A stretch of 64,000 bases of DNA from Ectopseudomonas mendocina. GTDB taxonomy: Bacteria; Pseudomonadota; Gammaproteobacteria; Pseudomonadales; Pseudomonadaceae. The stretch is from assembly GCF_016008875.1 (NCBI RefSeq), contig NZ_JADTQG010000002.1:248001-312000 (forward strand), read 5' to 3'. Positions 56,482 through 64,000 of the stretch are shown here, in pieces; positions within the stretch are counted from its first letter, which is position 1, and each line of letters opens with the position of its first letter. The notes beneath the pieces were generated by a model. It was not told the origin of the DNA. It did no database searches and saw only the letters and a program-made list of their open reading frames with translations. The position numbers and the translations under genes are program-made.

Positions 56482-57747
56482 ATGCATCTTCTTCGCATAG
56501 CCATGGCCAGCCTGGCCAACCGTCGTTTCACCGCGCTGCTCACTGTGTTCGCCATCGCCCTGTCGGTCTGCCTGTTGCTGGCCGTGGAGCGAGTGCGCAC
56601 CGAAGCCCGCGCCAGCTTCGCCAATACCATCAGCGGCACCGACCTGATCGTCGGCGCCCGCTCGGGCAGCGTGAACCTGCTGCTGTACTCGGTATTCCGC
56701 ATCGGCAACGCCACCAACAACATCCGCTGGGACAGCTTCGAGCGCTTCGCCAATCACCGCCAGGTCAAGTGGGCCATTCCCATCTCGCTGGGCGACTCGC
56801 ATCGCGGCTACCGGGTGATGGGCACCAGCACCGCCTATTTCGAACACTACCGTTACGCCCGCAGCCAGGCGTTGCAGTTGGCCGAAGGCCGCGCCTTCGC
56901 CGACGATCCCTTCGAAGTGGTGCTAGGCGCAGAAGTGGCGCAGGCACTGGGCTACGACCTCGGCGAAAAGATCGTCCTGGCTCATGGCGTCGCCACCATC
57001 AGCCTGGTCAAGCATGACGACAAACCCTTCACCGTGGTCGGCATCCTCGAACGCACCGGCACGCCAGTAGACCGCACCCTGCACATCTCCCTGGCCGGGA
57101 TGGAAGCACTGCACGTCGATTGGCAGAACGGCATGCCGGCCCGCGGAGATGCGCGGGTCAGCGCCGATCAGGCGCGCACCATGGACCTGCAACCCAAGCA
57201 GATCACCGCCTTCATGCTCGGCCTCAACAGCAAGATCGCCACATTCAGCCTGCAACGCGAGATCAACGAGTTCCGTGGTGAGCCGCTGCTGGCGATTCTG
57301 CCGGGTGTCGCCCTGCAGGAACTGTGGAGCCTGATGGGGACCGCCGAGCAGGCACTGTTCGTGGTCTCGCTGTTCGTCGTGCTCACCGGCCTGATCGGCA
57401 TGCTCACGGCGATTCTCACCAGCCTCAACGAGCGGCGCCGGGAGATGGCCATCCTGCGTTCGGTCGGCGCACGCCCCTGGCATATCGGCAGCCTGCTGGT
57501 GCTGGAAGCCTTCGCCCTGGCATTGGCCGGCGTGACCTTCGGTGTCGCGCTGCTGTACCTGGGCATCGCCGCCAGTCAGGGCTTCGTACAGGCCAACTAC
57601 GGCCTGTACCTGGCCCTCAATGCCCCGTCCGCTTACGAATGGAAACTATTGGGCAGCATTCTCGCCGCTGCCGTGGCGATGGGCAGTGTGCCGGCCTGGC
57701 GCGCCTATCGGCAGTCACTCGCCGACGGCTTGTCGATACGCCTGTAA
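56482..57747 (+). CDS. FtsX/MacB-type ABC permease
   Basis: 421 residues. One N-terminal membrane segment, a large periplasmic domain (about 45-270), then three membrane segments, the MacB/FtsX layout. The phrase NERRREMAILRSVGARPWHI is the FtsX-domain hallmark. Start is one base after the ATPase stop. Third gene of the Zur-type cluster. Confidence 0.92.
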   Translation: MHLLRIAMASLANRRFTALLTVFAIALSVCLLLAVERVRTEARASFANTISGTDLIVGARSGSVNLLLYSVFRIGNATNNIRWDSFERFANHRQVKWAIPISLGDSHRGYRVMGTSTAYFEHYRYARSQALQLAEGRAFADDPFEVVLGAEVAQALGYDLGEKIVLAHGVATISLVKHDDKPFTVVGILERTGTPVDRTLHISLAGMEALHVDWQNGMPARGDARVSADQARTMDLQPKQITAFMLGLNSKIATFSLQREINEFRGEPLLAILPGVALQELWSLMGTAEQALFVVSLFVVLTGLIGMLTAILTSLNERRREMAILRSVGARPWHIGSLLVLEAFALALAGVTFGVALLYLGIAASQGFVQANYGLYLALNAPSAYEWKLLGSILAAAVAMGSVPAWRAYRQSLADGLSIRL

Positions 57748-57799
57748 AGCGCGATTCGCCTGTACACTGTGCAGGCGAATCACTGCACAGAGGTAATCC

Positions 57800-58321
57800 A
57801 TGTTCCGCCCCCTGCTCGCCAGCCTGCTGCTGACGCTGGCCCTGCCGCTGGCCGCCGCCGATGTGCGCGAAATCACCTGGTCCGATCTGATCCCGCCGGA
57901 TGCGCCGCCGCAGGTCGTCGACCCGACTCCGATTCACGACCTCTCGCAACTGGCCGATGCCCTGGCCGAATCCGGCCCGGCAGCCATGCAGCAATCGCCG
58001 GCCGCGCCGGTGGTCAAGGAGCTCAACGGCCAGGCGGTGAAACTGCCCGGCTATATCGTGCCGCTGGACGTGACCGACGAAGGCCGCGTGGTGGAATTCC
58101 TGCTGGTGCCCTACTTCGGCGCCTGCATTCACGTGCCGCCACCGCCCTCGAACCAGATCGTCCACGTTACCAGCGAGCTGGGTGTACTGCTCGATGCGCT
58201 GTACCAGCCGTTCTGGGTGGAAGGTCCGCTGAAAACCGAGCATGTCAGCAGCGAGCTGGCCGAGGTCGGTTACCAGATGGAAGCGGACAAGATATACGCC
58301 TACGAACTGCCCGATAGCTGA
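57800..58321 (+). CDS. DUF3299-family periplasmic protein
   Basis: 173 residues with a signal peptide ending LPLAAAD. The DUF3299 core contains LNGQAVKLPGYIVPLDVTDE and FFGACIHVPPPPSNQIVHV-like YFGACIHVPPPPSNQIV with a conserved cysteine and histidine that could hold a metal. Last gene of the zinc cluster, 52 bp after the permease with its own ribosome site (AGAGGTAATCC). Confidence 0.88.
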   Translation: MFRPLLASLLLTLALPLAAADVREITWSDLIPPDAPPQVVDPTPIHDLSQLADALAESGPAAMQQSPAAPVVKELNGQAVKLPGYIVPLDVTDEGRVVEFLLVPYFGACIHVPPPPSNQIVHVTSELGVLLDALYQPFWVEGPLKTEHVSSELAEVGYQMEADKIYAYELPDS

Positions 58322-58326
58322 TCTTC

Positions 58327-58349
58327 GTAGGAGCGGCTTCAGCCGCGAA
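58327..58349. repeat. REP-like unit after DUF3299 gene
   Basis: GTAGGAGCGGCTTCAGCCGC and following GAA, with GGCT/AGCC self-complementarity. Same family as 33933 (TGTGGGAGCGGCTTCAGCCG), 11923 and 32637. Confidence 0.6.
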
Positions 58350-58410
58350 AAGATTCGCGGATAAATCGGAACGCCGCCCGCCGCACCTACCGATACGTCA
58401 ACCACACAAA

Positions 58411-58436
58411 AGCCAGACACTAGGTCTGGCTTTTTT
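58411..58436. terminator. Bidirectional terminator between DUF3299 and TPR genes
   Basis: AGCCAGAC-ACTAG-GTCTGGCT followed by six T on the plus strand and preceded by four A, so it can stop transcripts from both convergent genes. Confidence 0.85.
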
Positions 58437-58454
58437 GTGAGAGCGAAGAGGTTG

Positions 58455-59552
58455 TCAGGAGCGACTGGCGACCCGATTTTCCCGTTCGAAGCGCAATTCG
58501 CTTTCCGCCCACTGGCGCCAGGAACGCACCTTGGCCCGCTCGGCACCGCCACGTTCGGCGCGCGCCAGCGCATCCAGGCCGGCCTGCCAGCGCGACTGCT
58601 CCAGTTCCAACTGCGCGACGTACAGCCAATGCTTGCCGTTGCCACTGCGCTCGGCCAGCGGGCGCAGCACGCGCACCGCGGCAGAACGATCACGCGCCTG
58701 CCACCAGAACAGCCCGAGGCGCTCCTGACGGGCAGCGGTGTTGGCCAGCAGACCACTGTCGAGCATGCCGGCGAGCAGCTTGGCGCCTTGCCAGGGCTGA
58801 TCGGCGGCGCCGGCCAGCAGCACCAGGTTGTCCAGTTCCGACTCGCTGAAACGCAGGCCCTTGCTGTGCGCCGCACGCAGAGTCGCCAGCGCCTTGTCGT
58901 TACTGCCGGCCATCTGCTGCAGACCGGCCAGTTGGCGCCAGCCCTTGGCATCGTTCGGCTGGCGCGCCAGCAACTGACGCTGCCAGCGCTCGGCCTGGGC
59001 ATAGCGCTTCAGATCGGCATTGGCGCCCACCAGAAACTGCAGCCAGATGTCCGCGGCTTTGGGGTTGGCCTGCACGTAACGCTCAGCCAGCGGCAACGCC
59101 TTGGCCGGCTGATTCATGCCCTGATAAGCCTGCACCAGCATCTGCAGCACTTCCTCGGAGGCACTGCCCTGATTAGGCGCCAGCAGCTCGACGACCTTGG
59201 CGTACCGGCGCTCACCCAGATTGAGCTTGGCCAGGTTGAGACGCTCGCCAGCCAGCATCTCGTCGTCCAGCTTGCCGCTGCGCAGGGCCTTCTCCAGCCA
59301 CTCGATGGCCTGACCGTTGTTGCCGGCCGACCAGGCCACGTAGGCCTTGCTGCGCCAGATCAGCGCCTCTTCGAGACTGCCGCTCTTGGCCTGGACCTCA
59401 TCCAGCGTGCGCCGCGCAGCGCTGTAATCGCCCTTCTGCTGAGCGGCCTGCGCCGCATTCAGGGCCTTGAACACGGCCGGGTCGACGGTCTGCTGGGCCA
59501 TACCGGGCACAGCCGCGGTACCGAGCATCACGAGCAACAACCAACGGTACAT
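58455..59552 (-). CDS. TPR-repeat protein of the TonB2-type system
   Basis: 365 residues with a signal peptide (MYRWLLLVMLGTAAVPGMAQ). The rest consists of tetratricopeptide-like helical pairs (for example GDYSAARRTLDEVQA and AKALPLAERYVQANPKA). Last gene of the DUF3450-TtpC-ExbB-ExbD-TonB-TPR operon, 2 bp after tonB. Such TPR proteins accompany TonB2 systems; the partner is unknown. Confidence 0.88.
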   Translation of the reverse strand: MYRWLLLVMLGTAAVPGMAQQTVDPAVFKALNAAQAAQQKGDYSAARRTLDEVQAKSGSLEEALIWRSKAYVAWSAGNNGQAIEWLEKALRSGKLDDEMLAGERLNLAKLNLGERRYAKVVELLAPNQGSASEEVLQMLVQAYQGMNQPAKALPLAERYVQANPKAADIWLQFLVGANADLKRYAQAERWQRQLLARQPNDAKGWRQLAGLQQMAGSNDKALATLRAAHSKGLRFSESELDNLVLLAGAADQPWQGAKLLAGMLDSGLLANTAARQERLGLFWWQARDRSAAVRVLRPLAERSGNGKHWLYVAQLELEQSRWQAGLDALARAERGGAERAKVRSWRQWAESELRFERENRVASRS

Positions 59553-59554
59553 GG

Positions 59555-60238
59555 TCAGCTCCTTTCCAGACGGAAGTAGAGGGTCTTCACCGCTTCGCGG
59601 TCCACCGCCAGGCCGCCTTCGGTACGTGGCGCAAAGCGCCAGCGTGCCGCGGCACGACGTGCTTCGCGCTCGAATACGTTACGCGGGTTGGCTTCCAGCA
59701 CGCGGATGTTCTCCACACTGCCGGAGCGATTGATGGTGAAAGCCAGTTTGACGAAACCTTCGATGCCACGCTGCAGCGCATAGCGCGGATATTCCGGGCG
59801 CACGTCGTTGAGCGGCATGACTTCGCTTTCCATCCCGCCCATTTGCCCGCCGGATTCGGCGGCCTCGCTCGGCGGCGTCGGTGCCGGAGCACCCGGCGCA
59901 AGGCCGGACAGGCTCGGTGCCGGCGCGCTGTTGACGGCGATACCGCTGGCCAGGCTTGGCAGCTGGATGTCCAGCGCCGGCAGGTTGGCACTCGGCGTGG
60001 CCGTTTGCGGCGTCGGCGGCGTGGGTGGCTGTGGCGTTTGCGGCGTCGGTGGCTGCGGCGCCTGCTGCCGCGTGCGGCTGGCGGTCTCGCTGGCGTTACC
60101 GTCCATACGCACGAAATTTGCCACGCTGACCGGGTCCTGGCTTACCTTGGCGCTCGGCGGCGCGACCATGTACAGCATCAGGGCGAAAAGCCCCAAGGCC
60201 ATCAGGCAGGCGCCGAGAAAAGACAGCGGCAGGCGCAT
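59555..60238 (-). CDS. TonB-family energy transducer
   Basis: 227 residues. One N-terminal membrane anchor (residues about 6-27), a Pro/Thr/Gln-rich periplasmic spacer (about 60-85) and a C-terminal TonB domain (RPEYPRYALQRGIEGFVKL and WRFAPRTEGGL). The short spacer is like TonB2 of Vibrio. It energises outer-membrane receptors. Start overlaps the exbD stop by one base (TGATG). Confidence 0.92.
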   Translation of the reverse strand: MRLPLSFLGACLMALGLFALMLYMVAPPSAKVSQDPVSVANFVRMDGNASETASRTRQQAPQPPTPQTPQPPTPPTPQTATPSANLPALDIQLPSLASGIAVNSAPAPSLSGLAPGAPAPTPPSEAAESGGQMGGMESEVMPLNDVRPEYPRYALQRGIEGFVKLAFTINRSGSVENIRVLEANPRNVFEREARRAAARWRFAPRTEGGLAVDREAVKTLYFRLERS

Positions 60239-60648
60239 CAGTTGACTCCGCTACCGGCAGCCAGGGCGACATCCTGCACACCGGCCAGACGTGCCTGATC
60301 CATCACCTGGACCACTAGGCCGGTACGCGCATCCTGGTCGGCCTGCACCACTACCGCACCTTCCGGCTGGTCGACCCGCATGCGCTCGACATGCGCACGC
60401 ACGCTGCGGATATCCACCGGCTGCTTGTCCATCCAGATCTGTCCGTCGGCGGTGACGGCGATGAGGATGTTGCCCTTGTCCTGCGGGCTGGCGGTCTCCG
60501 CCTGCGGGCGCTGCACCTCGACCCCGGACTCGCGGATGAAGGAGCTGGTGACGATGAAGAAGATCAGCATGATGAAGACCACGTCGAGCATCGGCGTAAG
60601 GTCGATGCCGGTGTCTTCGTCCTGCTGGTGGTGACGACGCATTCTCAT
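60238..60648 (-). CDS. exbD: ExbD-family proton-channel subunit
   Basis: 136 residues. One membrane segment with the essential aspartate in IDLTPMLDVVFIMLIFFIVT, then a periplasmic domain. Typical ExbD/TolR. Works with ExbB to power TonB by the proton gradient. Followed directly by tonB. Confidence 0.93.
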   Translation of the reverse strand: MRMRRHHQQDEDTGIDLTPMLDVVFIMLIFFIVTSSFIRESGVEVQRPQAETASPQDKGNILIAVTADGQIWMDKQPVDIRSVRAHVERMRVDQPEGAVVVQADQDARTGLVVQVMDQARLAGVQDVALAAGSGVN

Positions 60649-60659
60649 GTTGGGCGATC

Positions 60660-61208
60660 TCAGTCGTGACGCAGCTGGTCGGCCAGCCGCTCGATGGCCT
60701 GGCTGGCTTCGCGTTCGAGACGCGCCAGGCTGAACAATCCAGGAATGGCCAGGACCATGCCGGCCATGGTCGGCAGGGTCGCCTGCCAGACGCCTGCGGC
60801 CATGCCGCGCGGGTTACCGGTGCCGTTGAGGGCGAGCACATCGAACACGGCGATCATGCCGAGCACGGTGCCGAGCAGACCCAGCAGCGGATACAGCGCC
60901 ACCAGGGTCTTGCCCAGGCGCAGCGGCGCTGCCAGTTGCTGACGCGCCTGCGCCAGCCAGGCCAGGCGCACGGCGCGCTGCCAGTTGCCGTTGTCATCGG
61001 CGAGCACCTGTTGCCAGGCTTCGCGACGCTCCTGCACCCAGCGCGGAAAAATCCTGCGCATGTACCAGAAGCGCTCGAACACCAGCGTCCAGAACACCAC
61101 GCAGAGCAGCGCCAGCGCCCACATCACCACGCCGCCGGCGCTCATGAAGTCGAGCAGTGCATAGGCACTGTCGACCGCACGCAGCCAGAAGGCGAACAGA
61201 TCAGTCAC
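60660..61208 (-). CDS. exbB: ExbB/TolQ/MotA-family proton-channel protein
   Basis: 182 residues with three membrane segments; the C-terminal region has PLLGLLGTVLGMIAVFDVL, the conserved channel motif. Start is GTG, overlapping the preceding stop by 8 bp (GTGACTGA). It is the smaller of two ExbB-like proteins here. Confidence 0.92.
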   Translation of the reverse strand: MTDLFAFWLRAVDSAYALLDFMSAGGVVMWALALLCVVFWTLVFERFWYMRRIFPRWVQERREAWQQVLADDNGNWQRAVRLAWLAQARQQLAAPLRLGKTLVALYPLLGLLGTVLGMIAVFDVLALNGTGNPRGMAAGVWQATLPTMAGMVLAIPGLFSLARLEREASQAIERLADQLRHD

Positions 61209-62550
61209 GACGCGGCGCTCCCGACAGGTGCAGGGCGATCAGGCCGGCGCTCTGCTGCTCCAGAATCTGGATCAGGCCTTTGCTGCGACTGGCCAGCAGG
61301 CTGTGCAGGAACAGCAGCGGAATGGCCACCACCAGGCCCAGTACGGTGGTCACCAGCGCCTGGGAGATACCATCAGCCATCAGGCGCGAGTCGCCGCCAC
61401 CGCTCTGGGTGATGGCCTGGAAGGTCACGATCATGCCGGTCACGGTGCCCAGCAGGCCGAGCAGCGGCGCCACAGCGGCCAGCAGCTTGAGCAGGCCCTG
61501 GCCTTTTTCCAGCGGCGGTGTTTCCTGCAGGATCGCTTCGTCGAGCTTCAGCTCGAGGGTTTCCAGGTCAGCCAGTTGCGGCTTGGCGCCCAGCACGCCG
61601 ATCACGCGACCTAGCGGGTTGTCGGCGCGCGGTGCGCTGAGGTCGTGCATCTGCGCCTTGACGCCACTGCCGACGCGGCCCAGGTAGACCATGCGCCAGA
61701 TGGCCAGAAGCAGACCGAAGGCGCCCAGCACGACGATCACCCAGCCGACCAGGCCACCCTGCTGCAGGCGATCCCACAGCGTCGGCTCCTGCTGCAGCTG
61801 CGCCAGCAGGCTGCCACGGCTCGGGTCGATGGGCAGCGTGGCGAGGGCGTCGCTGCTGCCCAGGTAGCCCTGGACCTGGCCCAGGCCGGACGGCTGACGC
61901 GGCGGCGCCACCAGTTGCCCGGCGTCGGCGTCGTAACGCAGGAAGGCATCCTCGCCATACACGGCGAAGGCGCCGACTCGCAGCACCTGCTGCTCCTGAC
62001 GCGAACCATCGGCATTTACCACCGGCAGCTGCAGGCGCTCGATACGGCCGCTGGCGGCCAGGTCTTCGAGCAGCAGCATCCAGTAGCCGTCAAGATCCTC
62101 GGCGGACGGCAGCGAGCGACTTTCGGCCAGTGCCTTGAGGCGCTTCAGGCGCTCGGGATACTGGGCGTTGAGCAGGCTGTCCTGCCATTGCCCGGCGACG
62201 TCGCCAGCACTCTGGCGCACCACACCGAACAGTTCGCCAAGGTGGCCGACACGCTGCGCCAGCAGTTTTTCCTGCTCGGCCAGTTCGGCTTCCTGACGGT
62301 CGAATTCGGCTTTGAGGCGCTCGCTTTCGGCCTTCTGCGTATTCAGCGCGGAACGCGCGGTGGCCAGCAATTGGGCCTGCTCGCCGCGCTTGGCGAGGAA
62401 CGCCTGCTCGCGCTCCTGCATGGCGCTGACTTCGGCGGCGCGCTCGCTGCGGATGCGCTGCAGCAGTTGATCGGGGTTGAGGGTTTCGGCCACGGCGGCC
62501 AGTGCCGGCAACAGGCTGAGCGCCAGTACGGCTACAACACGACGACTCAT
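61201..62550 (-). CDS. TtpC-like large ExbB-family protein with periplasmic coiled coil
   Basis: 449 residues. A signal-like N-terminus (start MSRRVVAVLALSLLPALAA), a long charged coiled coil (about 30-130), a periplasmic domain, then three membrane segments with PLLGLLGTVTGMIVTFQAIT near residues 390-410. This layout is that of TtpC, needed for Vibrio TonB2 function. The ATG at 62550 overlaps the DUF3450 stop (ATGA). Confidence 0.9.
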   Translation of the reverse strand: MSRRVVAVLALSLLPALAAVAETLNPDQLLQRIRSERAAEVSAMQEREQAFLAKRGEQAQLLATARSALNTQKAESERLKAEFDRQEAELAEQEKLLAQRVGHLGELFGVVRQSAGDVAGQWQDSLLNAQYPERLKRLKALAESRSLPSAEDLDGYWMLLLEDLAASGRIERLQLPVVNADGSRQEQQVLRVGAFAVYGEDAFLRYDADAGQLVAPPRQPSGLGQVQGYLGSSDALATLPIDPSRGSLLAQLQQEPTLWDRLQQGGLVGWVIVVLGAFGLLLAIWRMVYLGRVGSGVKAQMHDLSAPRADNPLGRVIGVLGAKPQLADLETLELKLDEAILQETPPLEKGQGLLKLLAAVAPLLGLLGTVTGMIVTFQAITQSGGGDSRLMADGISQALVTTVLGLVVAIPLLFLHSLLASRSKGLIQILEQQSAGLIALHLSGAPRRD

Positions 62551-63320
62551 TGTGCGGCCTCCTCGGCCAGGGTCTTGATCGGCAGGGACAGCACGGCGGG
62601 TGCCTGTTGCTGACGGGCGATGGCGATGGCCTGGGTCAGCGGACGACGCGCGCTGCCGTCGAGCACTTCCCATGCCTTGGTCTGCGGGTTCCACCAGCCG
62701 CTCTCGTGGGCATCGAGGGTCTGGTAATAGAGCATGCTGCGGCCAAGGCGCAGGAATTCAACGCTGCGCGAACCACCGTCGGCCTGGTTCAGCTCGCCAC
62801 GCCAGGCTTCGAGCGTACGGCCATAATCGCTCTCGATCTGATAGGCCTCGAGGATGCGGCGGTATTTGTCGGCCAGGCTGACGTCGGCGCGCGGCAGCAG
62901 ATCCTGCAATTGCGCCAGCCGGTCTTCACGCTCTTCAGGCAGGAACGGCAGGTCGGCGGCGATGAATTCTCCCAGCACCTCGACCATCTTGACCATCTGC
63001 GGGCTCACCGCTTCCTGGGTACGTTCGATGCCATCGAGCTGCTTCTGATAACTGGCCAGCTCCTGGCGCTGGGCTTCAACCAGGTCACGAAGTTGACTGT
63101 TATAACCTTTCAAAGCCTCAGCCTGCTGCAAGGCATTTCGGTACTCGGTCAGCATCTCACGGCTGGCGTCATCCAGCTGCTCGACACGGCCCTGCGAGGC
63201 TTTTGCCTCGGCGGCCAGGCGCTGACTTTCATCGAGCGCGGCATCTAGCGGCGCAGCAGCCAGCGAGCCGCTGGCCAACATTAGGGCCACGGCCAGGGAA
63301 CGGAGGGGGAAGCGATTCAT
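62547..63320 (-). CDS. DUF3450-family periplasmic protein
   Basis: 257 residues with a signal peptide (MNRFPLRSLAVALMLASGSL then AAAPLDA). A coiled-coil part (about 30-110) is followed by LPFLPEEREDRLAQLQDLL, a DUF3450 hallmark. First gene of the six-gene TonB2-type operon. The ATG at 63320 is preferred; the frame extends to 63401 across the promoter region. Function unknown. Confidence 0.9.
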   Translation of the reverse strand: MNRFPLRSLAVALMLASGSLAAAPLDAALDESQRLAAEAKASQGRVEQLDDASREMLTEYRNALQQAEALKGYNSQLRDLVEAQRQELASYQKQLDGIERTQEAVSPQMVKMVEVLGEFIAADLPFLPEEREDRLAQLQDLLPRADVSLADKYRRILEAYQIESDYGRTLEAWRGELNQADGGSRSVEFLRLGRSMLYYQTLDAHESGWWNPQTKAWEVLDGSARRPLTQAIAIARQQQAPAVLSLPIKTLAEEAAQ

Positions 63321-63358
63321 GCGCAAAGGGTCCTCAACAGACGGGCTTGCCTCAAAAA

Positions 63359-63377
63359 GAGAAACATTATCATCTAG
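63359..63377 (-). promoter_or_regulatory. Weak candidate Fur box before the TonB2-type operon
   Basis: The 19-mer with core GATGATAATGTTTCTC on the minus strand matches 12 of 19 positions of the consensus GATAATGATAATCATTATC. It lies 39 bp before the DUF3450 start, in the right place for a repressor. Only sequence resemblance supports it. Confidence 0.35.
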
Positions 63378-63511
63378 AGATGCATTTGAAGCAATGGACA
63401 AAACACCGCAGCAGAGCCCGTCGATCTATTGAGCCAGGTCAAAAAGTGGATTGTTGCTTGGCTTAGCATTGATTTCAGCCAAGACACAACCGACTCGAAA
63501 TGGAGCTCGCT

Positions 63512-64000
63512 ATGTACAAGTCACTGTTCACTGCCTCACTGCTGGCCCTGGCCATCGCTGCACCCATCGCTCAGGCTCACCAGGCTGGCGACATCATCGT
63601 CCGCGCCGGCGCCATCACCGTCGATCCGCATGAGGACAGCGGCAACATCGATCACGCCGTACTGGGCAAGGTCGCTGGCAGCGGCGCGACCCTGAACAGC
63701 GATACCCAGCTGGGCCTGAACTTCGCCTACATGGTCACCGACAACTTCGGCATCGAATTGCTGGCAGCCACACCTTTCAGCCACGACGTTGGTGTCAAGG
63801 GCATGCCGGGCGCCTTTGCCGGCCTGAACGGCAAGCTGGGCAGCCTCAAGCACCTGCCGCCGACCATCAGCGCCGTCTACTATCCGCTGGACAAGAGCTC
63901 GGCCTTCCAGCCCTACGTCGGTGTCGGTATCAACTACACCTGGTTCTTCGATACCGAACTGAGCAGCGAAGCCGAAGCCAAGGGTTTCCGTGGCCTGGAC
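63512..64000 (+). CDS. oprG: OmpW/OprG-family outer-membrane protein, 5' part
   Basis: 163 residues up to the right edge; the C-terminal strands are missing. Signal peptide MYKSLFTASLLALAIAAPIA plus QA. The mature protein begins HQAGDIIVRAGAITVDPHED, and contains FAYMVTDNFGIELLAATPFS and the LPPTISAVYYPLD stretch, all typical of OmpW. OmpW proteins form 8-stranded channels for small hydrophobic molecules. In P. aeruginosa oprG follows the zinc cluster directly; here the TonB2-type operon is in between. Confidence 0.92.
   Translation, partial: MYKSLFTASLLALAIAAPIAQAHQAGDIIVRAGAITVDPHEDSGNIDHAVLGKVAGSGATLNSDTQLGLNFAYMVTDNFGIELLAATPFSHDVGVKGMPGAFAGLNGKLGSLKHLPPTISAVYYPLDKSSAFQPYVGVGINYTWFFDTELSSEAEAKGFRGLD

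Overview
The window is a GC-rich piece of a Pseudomonas chromosome. The right-hand gene order (xseB-ispA, dxs, btuF-like, ribA, pgpA, thiL, nusB, ribH, ribBA, ribE, ribD, nrdR, then a Zur-type zinc cluster and an OprG/OmpW porin) is the core order I know from P. aeruginosa. The species is not determined; a P. mendocina/oleovorans/alcaligenes-like lineage is my inference. No tRNA, rRNA, CRISPR array, transposase or integrase was seen.

Region 1 (1-23.1 kb) is an almost complete route from 4-hydroxybenzoate to TCA intermediates. It holds pobR/pobA, a TRAP transporter, an OprD-type porin, a chemoreceptor with a long helical sensor domain, an FAD oxidoreductase, and on the minus strand pcaBDC, pcaIJF, pcaR, pcaHG and pcaQ. 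PobA makes protocatechuate, PcaHG opens the ring, PcaB/C/D lead to 3-oxoadipate, and PcaIJ/F make succinyl-CoA and acetyl-CoA. The usual MFS transporter PcaK is absent; TRAP, AEC and tricarboxylate-type transporters take its place in the neighbourhood. PcaR-type operators (an identical 14-mer before pcaI and pcaR, and a degenerate one before the TRAP operon) and a PcaQ box before pcaH can be read directly. A zapE-like ATPase gene and an AEC transporter gene are coupled to pcaG. Two related mobile-looking repeats sit exactly at the stop codons of pcaR and pcaH.

Region 2 (23.2-31.5 kb) is the least familiar part. A four-gene operon encodes an FGGY carbohydrate kinase, a class II aldolase with all its metal ligands, a class III PLP aminotransferase and a second aldolase-fold protein that has lost its metal ligands. 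It is divergent from a TetR-family regulator followed by DUF1302 and DUF1329 envelope proteins. A 27-bp near-perfect palindrome lies between the divergent genes. I know of no characterised pathway with this set.

Region 3 (31.8-40.3 kb) has a TauE/SafE exporter and the xseB-ispA-dxs block. That block is split by a single-chain acyl-CoA carboxylase (biotin carboxylase, biotinyl and carboxyltransferase domains in 1090 residues) and an epoxide-hydrolase-like alpha/beta hydrolase.

Region 4 (40.4-52.5 kb) has a cobalamin riboswitch with btuB, an orphan btuF, and riboflavin/thiamine/phospholipid housekeeping genes, with an FMN riboswitch between ribD and ribE. The GTP cyclohydrolase half of RibBA lacks the zinc cysteines, and a separate intact ribA is present.

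Region 5 (52.5-64 kb) has a lipoprotein, a methyltransferase, a thioredoxin-like co-chaperone and a zinc-responsive cluster (zrgA-like, ABC ATPase, permease, DUF3299) behind a clear Zur-type palindrome. A six-gene TonB2-type energy-transduction operon (DUF3450, TtpC-like, ExbB, ExbD, TonB, TPR) follows, inserted before a partial OprG/OmpW porin gene. REP-like inverted repeats are scattered throughout.
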